Assembly (NCBI GenBank): GCA_900543395.1
Contig: UQQT01000003.1
Span: forward strand, 21,807 to 85,806
Reading direction: 5' to 3'
Source of the DNA: an uncultured Oscillospiraceae bacterium
GTDB lineage: Bacteria > Bacillota > Clostridia > Oscillospirales > Acutalibacteraceae
DNA length: 64,000 nt
Shown: positions 50,956 to 59,702 of the stretch, one piece after another
Layout of the letters: every line of letters begins with the position of its first letter
Position numbering within the stretch: position 1 is the stretch's first letter
Made by a program: the position numbers and the translations under genes
The notes under the pieces: generated by a model
The model's input: only the letters and a program-made list of their open reading frames with translations
Told to the model about the DNA's origin: nothing
The model's database searches: none

Positions 50956-51831
50956 ATGTACAGTTTATTTGTTAAAATCTTTTCAATTCTTCTGTCTGTT
51001 TTTTCCCTGCTTGCATTGCGGGTCGGTAATCCCACTTTCCCAAATAAATACAAAACCGTCGATATGTCCAAGTTTACGGAAACCTTTTCGGATGAATTCG
51101 ACGGCGAGCTGGATCGCAGCGTATGGGGCGGACATTACACCTACGGCAACGCTTCGTCGGTAAGGAACGGTTCGTATTGGAACAACAGTCTTGCCGGAAC
51201 GGAAAACGGCAATCTTGTTATCAAGCTGAGATATCTTGAGGATGGAATCGGCGGCACGGGCGCAGGCTGGTATACGGCAGGGCTTGATACCTCCGGAGGC
51301 GACACCGGCGGCGGAGGCTTCAGCCAGAAATTCGGTTATTTCGAAACGCGCTGTATTCTGCCCAAGGGCGCGGATATCTGGAGCGCATTCTGGCTTATGA
51401 ATGATCAGGTTTTCAATGTTGACGGCTCCGGACGCGACGGCACTGAGGTCGATATAATGGAAAGCGTATTCTACGGACGCAGGAACCGTAATAATGTTGT
51501 CTACTGCAATCTTCATTATGACGGCTACGGCGACGCTCATAAGGTTATGCAGGTTGCCCGTGTTTACGTAAACGGAAATCCCTACGAGGAGTTCAACACA
51601 TACTCAGTCGAGTGGAATGAAAAAGAGTATATTTTCTACGTAAACGGAATGGAGTATGCAAGAAGCAGCTTCGGCGGTGTTTGTCAGAATCCTCTTTACT
51701 TGATTCTGTCTGTTGAAATGTCAGGCGATGAAGGCGTTCCGTCGGGCAGAGCTAATACGGCAAATCCCGATTTGGAAACGGAATTCACAGTTGATTATGT
51801 AAGGGTATATCAGTACAACGATTTGTTATGA
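50956..51831 (+). CDS. Secreted GH16 beta-glucanase
   Basis: 291 residues with an N-terminal signal or anchor segment (FVKIFSILLSVFSLLALRVG). The GH16 catalytic motif is complete: Glu164, Asp166, Glu169 in GTEVDIMES, with ADIWSAFWLM before it and a later TYSVEWNEKEYIFYVNG. It cleaves internal beta-1,3 or beta-1,3-1,4 glucan links; the extra residue between Asp and the second Glu points towards the laminarinase-type subgroup. ATG 50956 with GGAGGCG upstream. Single gene with its own terminator; fits the polysaccharide-degrading profile of the window. Confidence 0.92.
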   Translation: MYSLFVKIFSILLSVFSLLALRVGNPTFPNKYKTVDMSKFTETFSDEFDGELDRSVWGGHYTYGNASSVRNGSYWNNSLAGTENGNLVIKLRYLEDGIGGTGAGWYTAGLDTSGGDTGGGGFSQKFGYFETRCILPKGADIWSAFWLMNDQVFNVDGSGRDGTEVDIMESVFYGRRNRNNVVYCNLHYDGYGDAHKVMQVARVYVNGNPYEEFNTYSVEWNEKEYIFYVNGMEYARSSFGGVCQNPLYLILSVEMSGDEGVPSGRANTANPDLETEFTVDYVRVYQYNDLL

Positions 51832-51860
51832 TCCCGATTGTTTAAACCTATAGTTTCTTA

Positions 51861-51889
51861 TGCGGGTGTGATGAACGCCTGCATTTTTT
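51861..51889 (+). terminator. Terminator after the GH16 gene
   Basis: TGCGGGTGT (51861-51869) pairs with ACGCCTGCA (51875-51883) using wobble pairs, followed by six T. Confidence 0.8.
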
Positions 51890-52010
51890 AAGGAGAGAAT
51901 CGTTATGCACACGGCGAAATGTCTTATAATATTATGAATCGTCTGCCCTGCTTGTAAACTTTCATCGCATTATCAAACCGCTTGTTTTTATGTCTGATGA
52001 AGGGATTCTG

Positions 52011-52040
52011 TTGACTTGAGGATATAACGGGGAGTATAAA
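52011..52040 (+). promoter_or_regulatory. Promoter candidate for the lipase-like gene
   Basis: TTGACT (52011-52016), 18 bases, TATAAA (52035-52040). It leaves a 5' leader of about 130 bases with no clear structure. Confidence 0.5.
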
Positions 52041-52179
52041 TTCTACTATGGAACATAAGGGAGCGCGGGCTTACGTTTAAAACGGATCGATTTTCGCATA
52101 ACGTAATAAACTCTTCCTAATTTTCGGATTGCATCAGGCTTAAAGGCTGTGAAACAGCATTATTAAGGAGGAAAATACA

Positions 52180-53733
52180 GTGAAAAAAGTAATTTCTGTT
52201 TTATTGAGCGTTATTATATCGCTTTCGTCCGCAGTTTGTGCAGCTGCGTACGACGGTGAGAAAAATACGCCTTTTATACTCGTCGCAGGTATGAATGTGA
52301 TGCCTTTATATGAAAACGATAATCAGGTATGGCCGATGAAGCGCGATACTGTCGTTTCGCTTGCAAAACAGCTTGTATATCCGATTTCGGAACTTATTAA
52401 GACAAAGAATTATAAAGCGTTCGGGGATAAAGCTCTGCCGATTGTTTATTCGGCGGTTTCAAAGCTTGAATGCGACGAAAACGGCGACAGCGTTTATAAC
52501 ATAACCGCGCCGGCGTACGATAAAAATATGTCGAACTATCCTGAGCTTTATAAAGATGAAAACAAGGATGAGCTTGGTATTGTCCGTGCGGCGTGTGAAA
52601 AATACGGTGCAGAAAACGTCTATTTTTATAATTACGACTGGAGACTTGACCCGCTTGAGCATGCGGACGGACTTAATACCATGATTGAAACGGCGTTAAA
52701 AAAGCATAATGCGAACAGAGTAACTCTTGCCTGCTGCAGTATGGGCGGAACTGTCGTAATGTCCTATCTTTATAAATACGGCGCGAAAAACGTTAAGAAT
52801 ATTTTAATGCTGTCGACTGCTTTTCAGGGTGTGGAAGCCGTAGGCGCGATGCTCTCGGGCGAATTGTATATTGACAAAGACGCGCTGATGAACAGGGTAG
52901 GTGACCTCGGCAAAACAGATATTTGTTCATTGTTTTATAATATTCTCATGATTGCCGTTGATACGGCGGGACTCGGGGACAGGGCGGAGGATATCTGCAC
53001 CGATATTCTCAATAATCTAAAGGATGAAATATATTCCGAGATTCTTAAAAAAGTATTCGGTACGATGCCGGGAATATTCGACCTTACGGCATTTGAAAAA
53101 TATGAAAACGCGAAATCGTTTATGCTTGACAGCAGTGTTAACGCGAAGATGATATCAAGATGCGATGAGTATATTTACTGCGTTCAGTCAAAAGCGAAAG
53201 ACTTACTCGAAGGGGCAATTGACGACGGTGCGAACGTATATATCGTATGCCAGTACAATTTACAGGGACTTCCCGTTTACAGTCATGTTTCGTCTAATAC
53301 CGACTTGCTTATCGACGTTAAATATGCGTCCGGCGGTGCAGTCAGCTCGGAGCTTGACTCGGTTCTGCCTGATGATTATGTTCAGGCTGTCGGCGACGGA
53401 CATGATCATATTTCAAAAGACAGAATGATAGACGCGTCAAGCTGTATGTTTCCCGAATATACATTCTTTATAAAGAATCAGGCACATGTTGACTATAACG
53501 TGGGGGATACCACCGACTTTATATTTTATCTTGCCGATTCGGATAAACAGCTGACCGTTTTTGACTCCGATTATACGCAGTTTATGTATTATAACGCAAA
53601 TAAGAATACGCTGACTCCTTTGAATAAAAACAGCTCGAAGAGTTTTAAGAACGCAATAATAAATATTTTAAAGAAACTTGCCGAAATATTTAAGACGATA
53701 GTTTCGATATTTATGGATTCGTTTTTGAAATAA
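52180..53733 (+). CDS. Secreted alpha/beta hydrolase, lipase/LCAT-like
   Basis: 517 residues with signal peptide (VISVLLSVIISLSSAVCAAA). The alpha/beta-hydrolase fold is shown by PFILVAGMNV, the FYNYDWRLDPLEHADGL stretch (also seen in LCAT-like acyltransferases/lipases), and the nucleophile elbow ACCSMGGTVVMSYLY with Ser187. The usual first Gly of GxSxG is Cys here. The likely His is in DGHDHISKDRM near residue 410. It probably hydrolyses lipid or another ester outside the cell. GTG 52180 lies 8 bases after AAGGAGG. Substrate unknown. Confidence 0.82.
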   Translation: MKKVISVLLSVIISLSSAVCAAAYDGEKNTPFILVAGMNVMPLYENDNQVWPMKRDTVVSLAKQLVYPISELIKTKNYKAFGDKALPIVYSAVSKLECDENGDSVYNITAPAYDKNMSNYPELYKDENKDELGIVRAACEKYGAENVYFYNYDWRLDPLEHADGLNTMIETALKKHNANRVTLACCSMGGTVVMSYLYKYGAKNVKNILMLSTAFQGVEAVGAMLSGELYIDKDALMNRVGDLGKTDICSLFYNILMIAVDTAGLGDRAEDICTDILNNLKDEIYSEILKKVFGTMPGIFDLTAFEKYENAKSFMLDSSVNAKMISRCDEYIYCVQSKAKDLLEGAIDDGANVYIVCQYNLQGLPVYSHVSSNTDLLIDVKYASGGAVSSELDSVLPDDYVQAVGDGHDHISKDRMIDASSCMFPEYTFFIKNQAHVDYNVGDTTDFIFYLADSDKQLTVFDSDYTQFMYYNANKNTLTPLNKNSSKSFKNAIINILKKLAEIFKTIVSIFMDSFLK

Positions 53734-53742
53734 GCATATGAA

Positions 53743-53773
53743 AAACGCGGGGCTTGATGAAAGCTCCGCGTTT
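53743..53773. terminator. Terminator between lipase-like and M16C genes
   Basis: AAACGCGGGGCTT (53743-53755) pairs with AAGCTCCGCGTTT (53761-53773) between convergent genes. TAGCTTTATT follows on the plus strand, so it may serve both directions. Confidence 0.75.
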
Positions 53774-53785
53774 AGCTTTATTGTA

Positions 53786-56647
53786 TTATAACGAATAAGT
53801 TTTTTCGACAAATTCGCAGTTCGATATCTGTTCCTTTGAACCTATTACGCAGATATTCGAGCTGTTTATTGTTTTTTCGATAAACTCTTTTTCTCTGCGA
53901 ATGTCGTCCGCACTTGCCGAAATGATTTCACAGCGTATGGCTTTAAGATCGTCAAAGCTTACGTTTCTCAAATAATTCGAATCCGCCGCCGAGGCTTTGA
54001 GTCTCGGAGTCATGAGGGGTGAAATGTCGGAAATTGTACCGATTATCGCACCTGTCAGGTCGGGATTGTCTTCAAGATATTTTCCGAGATATTCGCCGAC
54101 CTTTTTAAATGTTCCGACAGAATTCGGTGACGCGGGATCGCGGAATGAATAGTATGAAAGGCATCCGTCGATCTGCGATTTCATTCCCGTGCCGTACGCT
54201 CCGCCCTTGACTCTGACCTCGTTCCAGAGATATTCGAGCGTTACGATATGCGAAATGAGTATCATTGTTCCGTTCATAGTTCTCTGCGACAATCCCGAGA
54301 GGGCAGCGAACGCGATGTCTCCGGGAATCGCTATTGCCTCGCTTGCGCGTTCAAACGGTTTAATTACCGCGTTTTCGAAATGTCCGCGATTTCCGAGTAA
54401 GGAAATGAACGATTCGATTTCGTCTTTTAATGCGATCGGCTCGTCGTTTGTGACGCTTATCATTACGTTGTCGGACGAAAATAGCTTATTATACACCGAT
54501 TCGAGAACGGACATATCCTTTTCATTCTCTTCAAATTCCTTGATAAGACGGTAATATTCGAATCCGTCGGTGAACTCCGTTACCGCGCCCTCTGCGTTGA
54601 GCGAGCTTTGCGCGCGTCTTATCGCGTACTTGCTTCCCGATGAAACTATGCTCTGATAGAGATCCGTTCTGTCCTGTCTTACAAGGTCGAGCACGGCGGT
54701 GTTGTTGTCAAATTTTGTGCTTGTGAGAATTTCCTTAACAAGCCCGAGCGCGTCCGTAACGTTTCTGTCGAGCGCGCTTAAATTAACGCAGAATTTGATT
54801 TTCATGTTATCCGTGTTTTTCGGGTCGGAATAAGAACGAATGTCGAACGACAGGCTTCCGCATTTTTTCATGGTTCTTGTCTGAAGTTCAAGAGCCGTAT
54901 AGTTTTCGGTGTCAAGCTTTCCGAGCAGACCCGAAATCAGCGAAGCTTTGAAAAGCTCGTTTTCGTCAACGCCCGTAATGTCGAAATACATGTTGATATA
55001 CGTTATCGAATCCGTATGAAGCTTATGCGTTATTATTTTGCCGTGTTCTTCGGTATTAATACGTTCGGGGTCGCGTTCGATATCGGAAAGCTCGATTTTC
55101 GGAATCGAACTTAAAGCCTCGGGACTGTCGATACTCGACTGCCATTCAAGAAGCTTTGCCTGCTTATTTTTTAATTCGTTTATCTCGTCTGAAGTCATGG
55201 CTTCGAGACGTTTTTTTATTTCGTCCGCTTCGCGTTTCCTCTCCTCATCGCCGAGCGTGTGCGACGGCTTCAGGAGTACGGAGCATGAATGAGCGGAATC
55301 GAGGAATATATTTTTAAGCTTCGATTCGTACCAGCCGGTCGATATTTTTTCTCTGAGGCCGTCGAACATGTTTCCGAATTCTATACCCTTTATCGGGTCG
55401 GAATCGTAAAGCCATGTTTCAAGTGAAGCTATCGAATAGTAAAGACCGAGCGGGATTCCGAAGTCCTTTTCCTTTAACGAGAATTCAAAATTTGCAATGG
55501 ACGCTTCAAGCTGTGATTTATCGACTCCGTTTTCGATAACGGATTTTATCGTGTCGTCAAGCAGTTTTTCGGCTTCGTCCGCTCTGTTTTCGTCAATATT
55601 TCTGACGGTAACAAGCAGCCACGGCTGCATTACTCCGTCGTTTACGTGTACGCTGACATCGTCGCACAGTCCTTTTTCGAGGAACGCTTTTTTTAACGGC
55701 GACATGTTGTTGTCGCACAAAACGTCCGCGAGAATTTTACACGTAAGCGTAGTCTCTCTGTCATCGAACGAGCCGATAACGTACGCCTTGCCGAGTATGC
55801 ACTGCTTTTCGAGGGGCATATCCTCGGAAAGCTCGTAAAAGCTTTCGGTTCTGCACGTCTTTACGGGAGTCTGAATGGCGGGACGGGGCATGGGATCGCT
55901 TTTTTCGTAATGCGAAAGGTATTCGCCGTCGATAAGCGCGAGAGCCTTGTCGATATCCACGCTTCCGTCAAGAAAAATATATGAATTCGACGGATGGTAA
56001 AAACGGCTGTGGGTCTGTGTGAATTTTTCGTAAGTCAAAGTCGGAATCTTGCTCGGCAGTCCGCCCGATTCGAAGCCGTAACCGCTGTCGGGAAACAGCT
56101 TTGACGAAATTTCGTTTTCGAGAACCGCGTCCGCGTCGGCGTACACGCCCTTCATCTCGTTGAAAACGACGCCCTTATAGACAGTCGGCGCATTATCGGT
56201 AAATTCGAAATGCCAGCCCTCCTGTGAAAATATCTCGGGCTTTGTATAGATAAGGGGTTTGAATACCGCGTCGAGGTAAACGCTCATGAGATTAAAGAAA
56301 TCCTTATCGTTTTTACTCGAAATCGGATAAAGAGTTTTGTCCGAAAATGTCATTGCGTTTAAAAACGTGTTCATAGAGCTTTTGAGAAGTTCGACAAACG
56401 GCTCTTTTAATCTGTATTTATCCGATCCGCACAGAACGGAGTGTTCGAGAATGTGAAAAACTCCCGTATCGTCCTCGGGAACAGTTCGAAAGCCTATCGA
56501 AAATGTCTTGTTGGAATCCTCCCTGTCAAGAAAAAGGAGTCTCGCTCCGCTCTTTTCGTGAATCATCTCGACGGCTTGTCCGCCTGCCTGTGCGAGAGAA
56601 CGAATATTTGTTATTTTAAAACCGTGAATTAAATCGTTAATTTGCAT
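53786..56647 (-). CDS. M16C-family zinc metallopeptidase (presequence protease type)
   Basis: 953 residues, one chain with two M16 halves. The inverted zinc motif HxxEH is FHILEHSVLCGS, with His65, Glu68 and His69. The downstream acidic partner lies in the KGVVFNEMKGVYAD segment. The second, non-catalytic half ends with the NEVRVKGGAYGTGMKS block. This matches the PreP/insulinase-like group that degrades peptides inside the cell; no signal peptide is seen. SD on the minus strand is AGAGGCGA before ATG 56647. Divergent from spoIVB. Confidence 0.93.
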   Translation of the reverse strand: MQINDLIHGFKITNIRSLAQAGGQAVEMIHEKSGARLLFLDREDSNKTFSIGFRTVPEDDTGVFHILEHSVLCGSDKYRLKEPFVELLKSSMNTFLNAMTFSDKTLYPISSKNDKDFFNLMSVYLDAVFKPLIYTKPEIFSQEGWHFEFTDNAPTVYKGVVFNEMKGVYADADAVLENEISSKLFPDSGYGFESGGLPSKIPTLTYEKFTQTHSRFYHPSNSYIFLDGSVDIDKALALIDGEYLSHYEKSDPMPRPAIQTPVKTCRTESFYELSEDMPLEKQCILGKAYVIGSFDDRETTLTCKILADVLCDNNMSPLKKAFLEKGLCDDVSVHVNDGVMQPWLLVTVRNIDENRADEAEKLLDDTIKSVIENGVDKSQLEASIANFEFSLKEKDFGIPLGLYYSIASLETWLYDSDPIKGIEFGNMFDGLREKISTGWYESKLKNIFLDSAHSCSVLLKPSHTLGDEERKREADEIKKRLEAMTSDEINELKNKQAKLLEWQSSIDSPEALSSIPKIELSDIERDPERINTEEHGKIITHKLHTDSITYINMYFDITGVDENELFKASLISGLLGKLDTENYTALELQTRTMKKCGSLSFDIRSYSDPKNTDNMKIKFCVNLSALDRNVTDALGLVKEILTSTKFDNNTAVLDLVRQDRTDLYQSIVSSGSKYAIRRAQSSLNAEGAVTEFTDGFEYYRLIKEFEENEKDMSVLESVYNKLFSSDNVMISVTNDEPIALKDEIESFISLLGNRGHFENAVIKPFERASEAIAIPGDIAFAALSGLSQRTMNGTMILISHIVTLEYLWNEVRVKGGAYGTGMKSQIDGCLSYYSFRDPASPNSVGTFKKVGEYLGKYLEDNPDLTGAIIGTISDISPLMTPRLKASAADSNYLRNVSFDDLKAIRCEIISASADDIRREKEFIEKTINSSNICVIGSKEQISNCEFVEKTYSL

Positions 56648-56828
56648 TTTATCGCCTCTACAATGAAATTAAAACAATACAGATAATAGTATATATTATT
56701 TTTTATATTAAATCAAATAAATATTTTGAAATTGACAGGAAATAATGAAAAATATACGCTTTTTGTTCATGCTTTACCGATTATAAATCGGGTAAATAAA
56801 CATAAATTAAATTTGAGGAGGGCAGCGC

Positions 56829-58046
56829 ATGAAAAAATTTTTTAAAATAACGGGTATTATATGTTCCTTATTAAGTATCTGCGTTTTTTCGCTGATAATT
56901 TACGGGGATATTATAGTTCCCGATTCTCTTACCGTCGGCGCGGACTGCGACATGACGATATCCCATATTTTTTCGGTAAAAAACGACGAAAAAATAAAAG
57001 AGGTTTCGGTGTTTTCGCAGGACTCCGATGTCCGGACGGGGCAGACGAAGCTGTTTGACGTGTTTCCGGTCAAACGCAATTCTTTAAAAGTCACCGATAA
57101 TACGTACGTCATTCCGGGCGGTGAAATAATCGGAATACGCATGTACACCGACGGTGTAATCGTAGTTTCTGCGGACAGTATCGAGACTGCGGACGGAATC
57201 GTAAGCCCCGGCAAGGGGGCGGGAATCAGGAGCGGAGACATCATAAAAAAAGTCAACGGCGTAAAGTGCGATTCGGTTTCCGTCCTTAATTCGCAGATAG
57301 CGCAGAACAACGGCAAAGCCGTTTCTCTTACCGTTTTAAGAAACGGGGAGACTTTCGAAACGTCGATAACGAGCGTATACTGTATAACGGATTCAAAATA
57401 CAGATGCGGACTCTGGGTTCGCGATTCGACGGCGGGACTCGGCACGCTTACGTATATCGATCCCGAAAACAAAACCTACGGCGCACTCGGTCATGCAATA
57501 TGTGATACAGATACGGGAATTTTATTCCCCGCAGGACAGGGAAATATACTCACGGCGGTTTTTAACGGATGCATAAAGGGTCAGAGCGGAAAAACGGGAG
57601 AGATACAGGGGTCGTTCGGCAGGGAAGTATTAGGTGATCTGACGCTTAATTGCGATAACGGAATTTTCGGCAATTATTCGGCTCTGACGAACGGACAGAA
57701 AACCGTAAAGGTTGCAAAAATGGATGAAATCGAAGAGGGCGACGCGCAGATAATCGCGACGGTCGATTCGGGAGAAAAGAAGTATTATAACGTTAAAATC
57801 GAAAGAATAAGCTATGACGTGTCGGACGGAAGCCATAATTTTACCATAAAAGTAACGGACGAAAAGCTTATTGAAACGACAGGCGGTATCGTGCAGGGCA
57901 TGAGCGGAAGTCCGATTATTCAGAACGGTATGCTGATAGGCGCGGTGACTCACGTATTTTTAAACGACCCGCAGTACGGCTACGGCATATTCGCGCAGAC
58001 GATGATAGATACGGACAGGGGAGTTAATTTAAAAGACGCGGCGTGA
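56829..58046 (+). CDS. spoIVB: SpoIVB serine peptidase
   Basis: Forespore-secreted S55 peptidase that triggers pro-sigma-K processing in the mother cell. 405 residues. An N-terminal membrane segment (ITGIICSLLSICVFSLIIYG) is followed by a PDZ domain at about 115-185 (GAGIRSGDIIKKVNG). The peptidase domain has His222 in GALGHAICDTDTG and Ser361 in GIVQGMSGSPIIQNG. SD GGAGGG precedes ATG 56829. Here the gene lies directly before spoIIAA, whereas in most Clostridia it is next to spo0A. Confidence 0.96.
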   Translation: MKKFFKITGIICSLLSICVFSLIIYGDIIVPDSLTVGADCDMTISHIFSVKNDEKIKEVSVFSQDSDVRTGQTKLFDVFPVKRNSLKVTDNTYVIPGGEIIGIRMYTDGVIVVSADSIETADGIVSPGKGAGIRSGDIIKKVNGVKCDSVSVLNSQIAQNNGKAVSLTVLRNGETFETSITSVYCITDSKYRCGLWVRDSTAGLGTLTYIDPENKTYGALGHAICDTDTGILFPAGQGNILTAVFNGCIKGQSGKTGEIQGSFGREVLGDLTLNCDNGIFGNYSALTNGQKTVKVAKMDEIEEGDAQIIATVDSGEKKYYNVKIERISYDVSDGSHNFTIKVTDEKLIETTGGIVQGMSGSPIIQNGMLIGAVTHVFLNDPQYGYGIFAQTMIDTDRGVNLKDAA

Positions 58047-58060
58047 TTAAAAGCGAAAAT

Positions 58061-58099
58061 CGGAGATGTAGGAACGCATGTTTTTATGTCTCCGTTTTT
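58061..58099 (+). terminator. Terminator after spoIVB
   Basis: CGGAGA (58061-58066) pairs with TCTCCG (58089-58094), then TTTTTAA. It separates spoIVB from the spoIIA operon. Confidence 0.7.
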
Positions 58100-58191
58100 A
58101 ATTTGTTATATCCCATATTCTGACAAAATAATCAGGGGGGATGTATTAAACTGGTGGTGATAATTTATTATGTTGTACAGGAGGTAAAAAA

Positions 58192-58509
58192 ATGTCTGTT
58201 TCTTTTAAATACAGAGACGGATGTCTGACAAGCGTTATCTGCGGAGATATAGACCATCACCGTGCGGCCGGAATCAGGGAGAGTATAGATTCTCAGATGT
58301 CGAAATATATGCCGTCCGAGCTCATTCTCGATTTTCATGACGTTACGTTTATGGACAGCTCGGGAGTCGGGCTTGTGATGGGGCGGTATAAAAATGCGTC
58401 GGTGTTCGGCTGCGGGGTGAAGCTTGTGAATATGTCTCAAAAGGTCAGACGTATTATGAAAATGTCGGGGCTTGAAAAAATAGTCGAATTCGAAAAGGAG
58501 GGCGAATGA
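58192..58509 (+). CDS. spoIIAA: Anti-sigma-F factor antagonist SpoIIAA
   Basis: STAS-domain protein. When unphosphorylated it pulls SpoIIAB off sigma-F and so starts forespore gene expression. 105 residues. The phosphorylation Ser is Ser57 in TFMDSSGVGLVMGRYK. SD AGGAGG is 8 bases before ATG 58192. First gene of spoIIAA-spoIIAB-sigF. I see no clear sigma-H promoter in the 92 bases upstream. Confidence 0.96.
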   Translation: MSVSFKYRDGCLTSVICGDIDHHRAAGIRESIDSQMSKYMPSELILDFHDVTFMDSSGVGLVMGRYKNASVFGCGVKLVNMSQKVRRIMKMSGLEKIVEFEKEGE

Positions 58510-58952
58510 TGAAAACATTATATGAAATGAAGCTTACAGTGGACGCCAGGAGCGTTAACGAAAGCTTTTGCAGAGTTGCCGTAGGCTCGTTTGCCGCTGT
58601 TCTCGACCCCAATATAGACGAGCTGTCGGATATTAAGACCGCGGTCAGCGAGGCTGTCACAAACTGTATAGTTCACGCGTACAAGGACAAGCCAGGTAAA
58701 ATTTACATAACGGTAAAAATAACCGACAATAACGCCGTTGTGGTTAAAATCCGCGACAGGGGATGCGGAATTCCGGACGTTAAAAAGGCGAGAGAACCGC
58801 TGTTTACAACGGGCGGAGACGACAGGTCGGGACTCGGATTTTCCGTAATGGAATCGTTCTCGGACAAGCTCGGCGTTACGTCGAAAGAGGGACGCGGAAC
58901 AAGCGTTACGATTACGAAAATAATACGGGGCAAGACAAGCGATGCTTCTTGA
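58509..58952 (+). CDS. spoIIAB: Anti-sigma-F factor SpoIIAB
   Basis: GHKL serine kinase that binds sigma-F and phosphorylates SpoIIAA. 147 residues from ATG 58509; ATG 58506, which overlaps the spoIIAA stop, is closer to the SD than normal. The ATP site is shown by AVSEAVTNCIVHAYK (N box), VKIRDRGCGIPDVKKA (G1) and GLGFSVMESFSDKL (G2). It overlaps sigF by 11 bases. Confidence 0.96.
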   Translation: MKTLYEMKLTVDARSVNESFCRVAVGSFAAVLDPNIDELSDIKTAVSEAVTNCIVHAYKDKPGKIYITVKITDNNAVVVKIRDRGCGIPDVKKAREPLFTTGGDDRSGLGFSVMESFSDKLGVTSKEGRGTSVTITKIIRGKTSDAS

Positions 58953-59607
58953 AAAAACCGACAGGGACACGCTTATAAACGATAATATGGGACTTGTCTA
59001 TTCGTGCGCGAACCGATTTAAAAATATGGGCGCGGAGTACGAAGATCTCGTGCAGTGCGGGTGCGTCGGGCTTATAAAGGCGGCAGACGGTTTCGACCCG
59101 TCGCTCGGTTTTAAATTTTCGACATACGCAGTTCCCGCGATACTCGGCGAAATCAAGCGCGTATTCAGAGACGGCGGAGCCGTCAAGGTCGGTCGCGGCG
59201 ACAGAGAGAAATCAAGAAATCTGATGAAAACTCAGGAGGTTCTCTTCGACAGGCTCGGCCGACCTCCGACAGTTTCGGAGCTTGCAAACGAGTGCGGGTA
59301 CGACGAAGCGAGAACGGCTCAGCTTTTGTGTGCGTCTATGCCCGTGATAAGTCTTACCCCCGACAGCGATTCCGACGACAGTCGGACGGATATCGCGAGC
59401 GGGGAGACGGACGAGCAGATGAACGACGCTATCGCCGTAAAGAATGCGGTGTCGGATCTATGCGAACGCGACAGAAAAATCGTCGATATGCGCTATTTTA
59501 AAGGACTTACGCAGAGCGCGACGGCGAAAGCTCTCGGCATGACGCAGGTTCAGGTTTCGAGAAGGGAAAAAACGATACTTAAACTCCTGCGTGAAAATCT
59601 GATATAA
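58942..59607 (+). CDS. sigF: RNA polymerase sigma-F factor
   Basis: Forespore-specific sigma factor. 221 residues. Region 2 is GAEYEDLVQCGCVGLIKAAD and FKFSTYAVPAILGEIKR. Region 3 includes RLGRPPTVSELA. Region 4 ends with GLTQSATAKALGMTQVQVSR. The order spoIIAA-spoIIAB-sigF is conserved in spore formers, and all three genes overlap. This is strong evidence that the host can sporulate or descends from spore formers. Confidence 0.96.
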   Translation: MLLEKTDRDTLINDNMGLVYSCANRFKNMGAEYEDLVQCGCVGLIKAADGFDPSLGFKFSTYAVPAILGEIKRVFRDGGAVKVGRGDREKSRNLMKTQEVLFDRLGRPPTVSELANECGYDEARTAQLLCASMPVISLTPDSDSDDSRTDIASGETDEQMNDAIAVKNAVSDLCERDRKIVDMRYFKGLTQSATAKALGMTQVQVSRREKTILKLLRENLI

Positions 59608-59611
59608 AACG

Positions 59612-59640
59612 TTGCTCTTTTATTAAGATTGTGATATACT
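59612..59640 (+). promoter_or_regulatory. Promoter for the DUF5696 lipoprotein gene
   Basis: TTGCTC (59612-59617), 17 bases, TATACT (59635-59640) with TG upstream. Confidence 0.55.
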
Positions 59641-59702
59641 GTTATATAATTATTTATACTGTATGTAATGATTTAAAAACGGTAAAGGAGCGTCGGCGTT
59701 TT

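Larger units (their letters stand above)
51832..52179 (+). other. Gene-free region between GH16 and lipase-like genes
   Basis: 348 bases. Contains the GH16 terminator (51861-51889) and a promoter candidate for the next gene (52011-52040). In between is a 10-codon ORF with a good SD (ATG 51905), too short to support. The remainder has no recognisable element. Confidence 0.6.

Noticed and set aside
51905..51937. 10-codon ORF with a good SD between GH16 and the lipase-like gene
   Set aside because: Too short to support; no regulatory codons and no attenuator beside it.
58100..58191. Sigma-H promoter upstream of spoIIAA
   Set aside because: Expected from biology, but no convincing AGGANWW/GAAT pair could be found.
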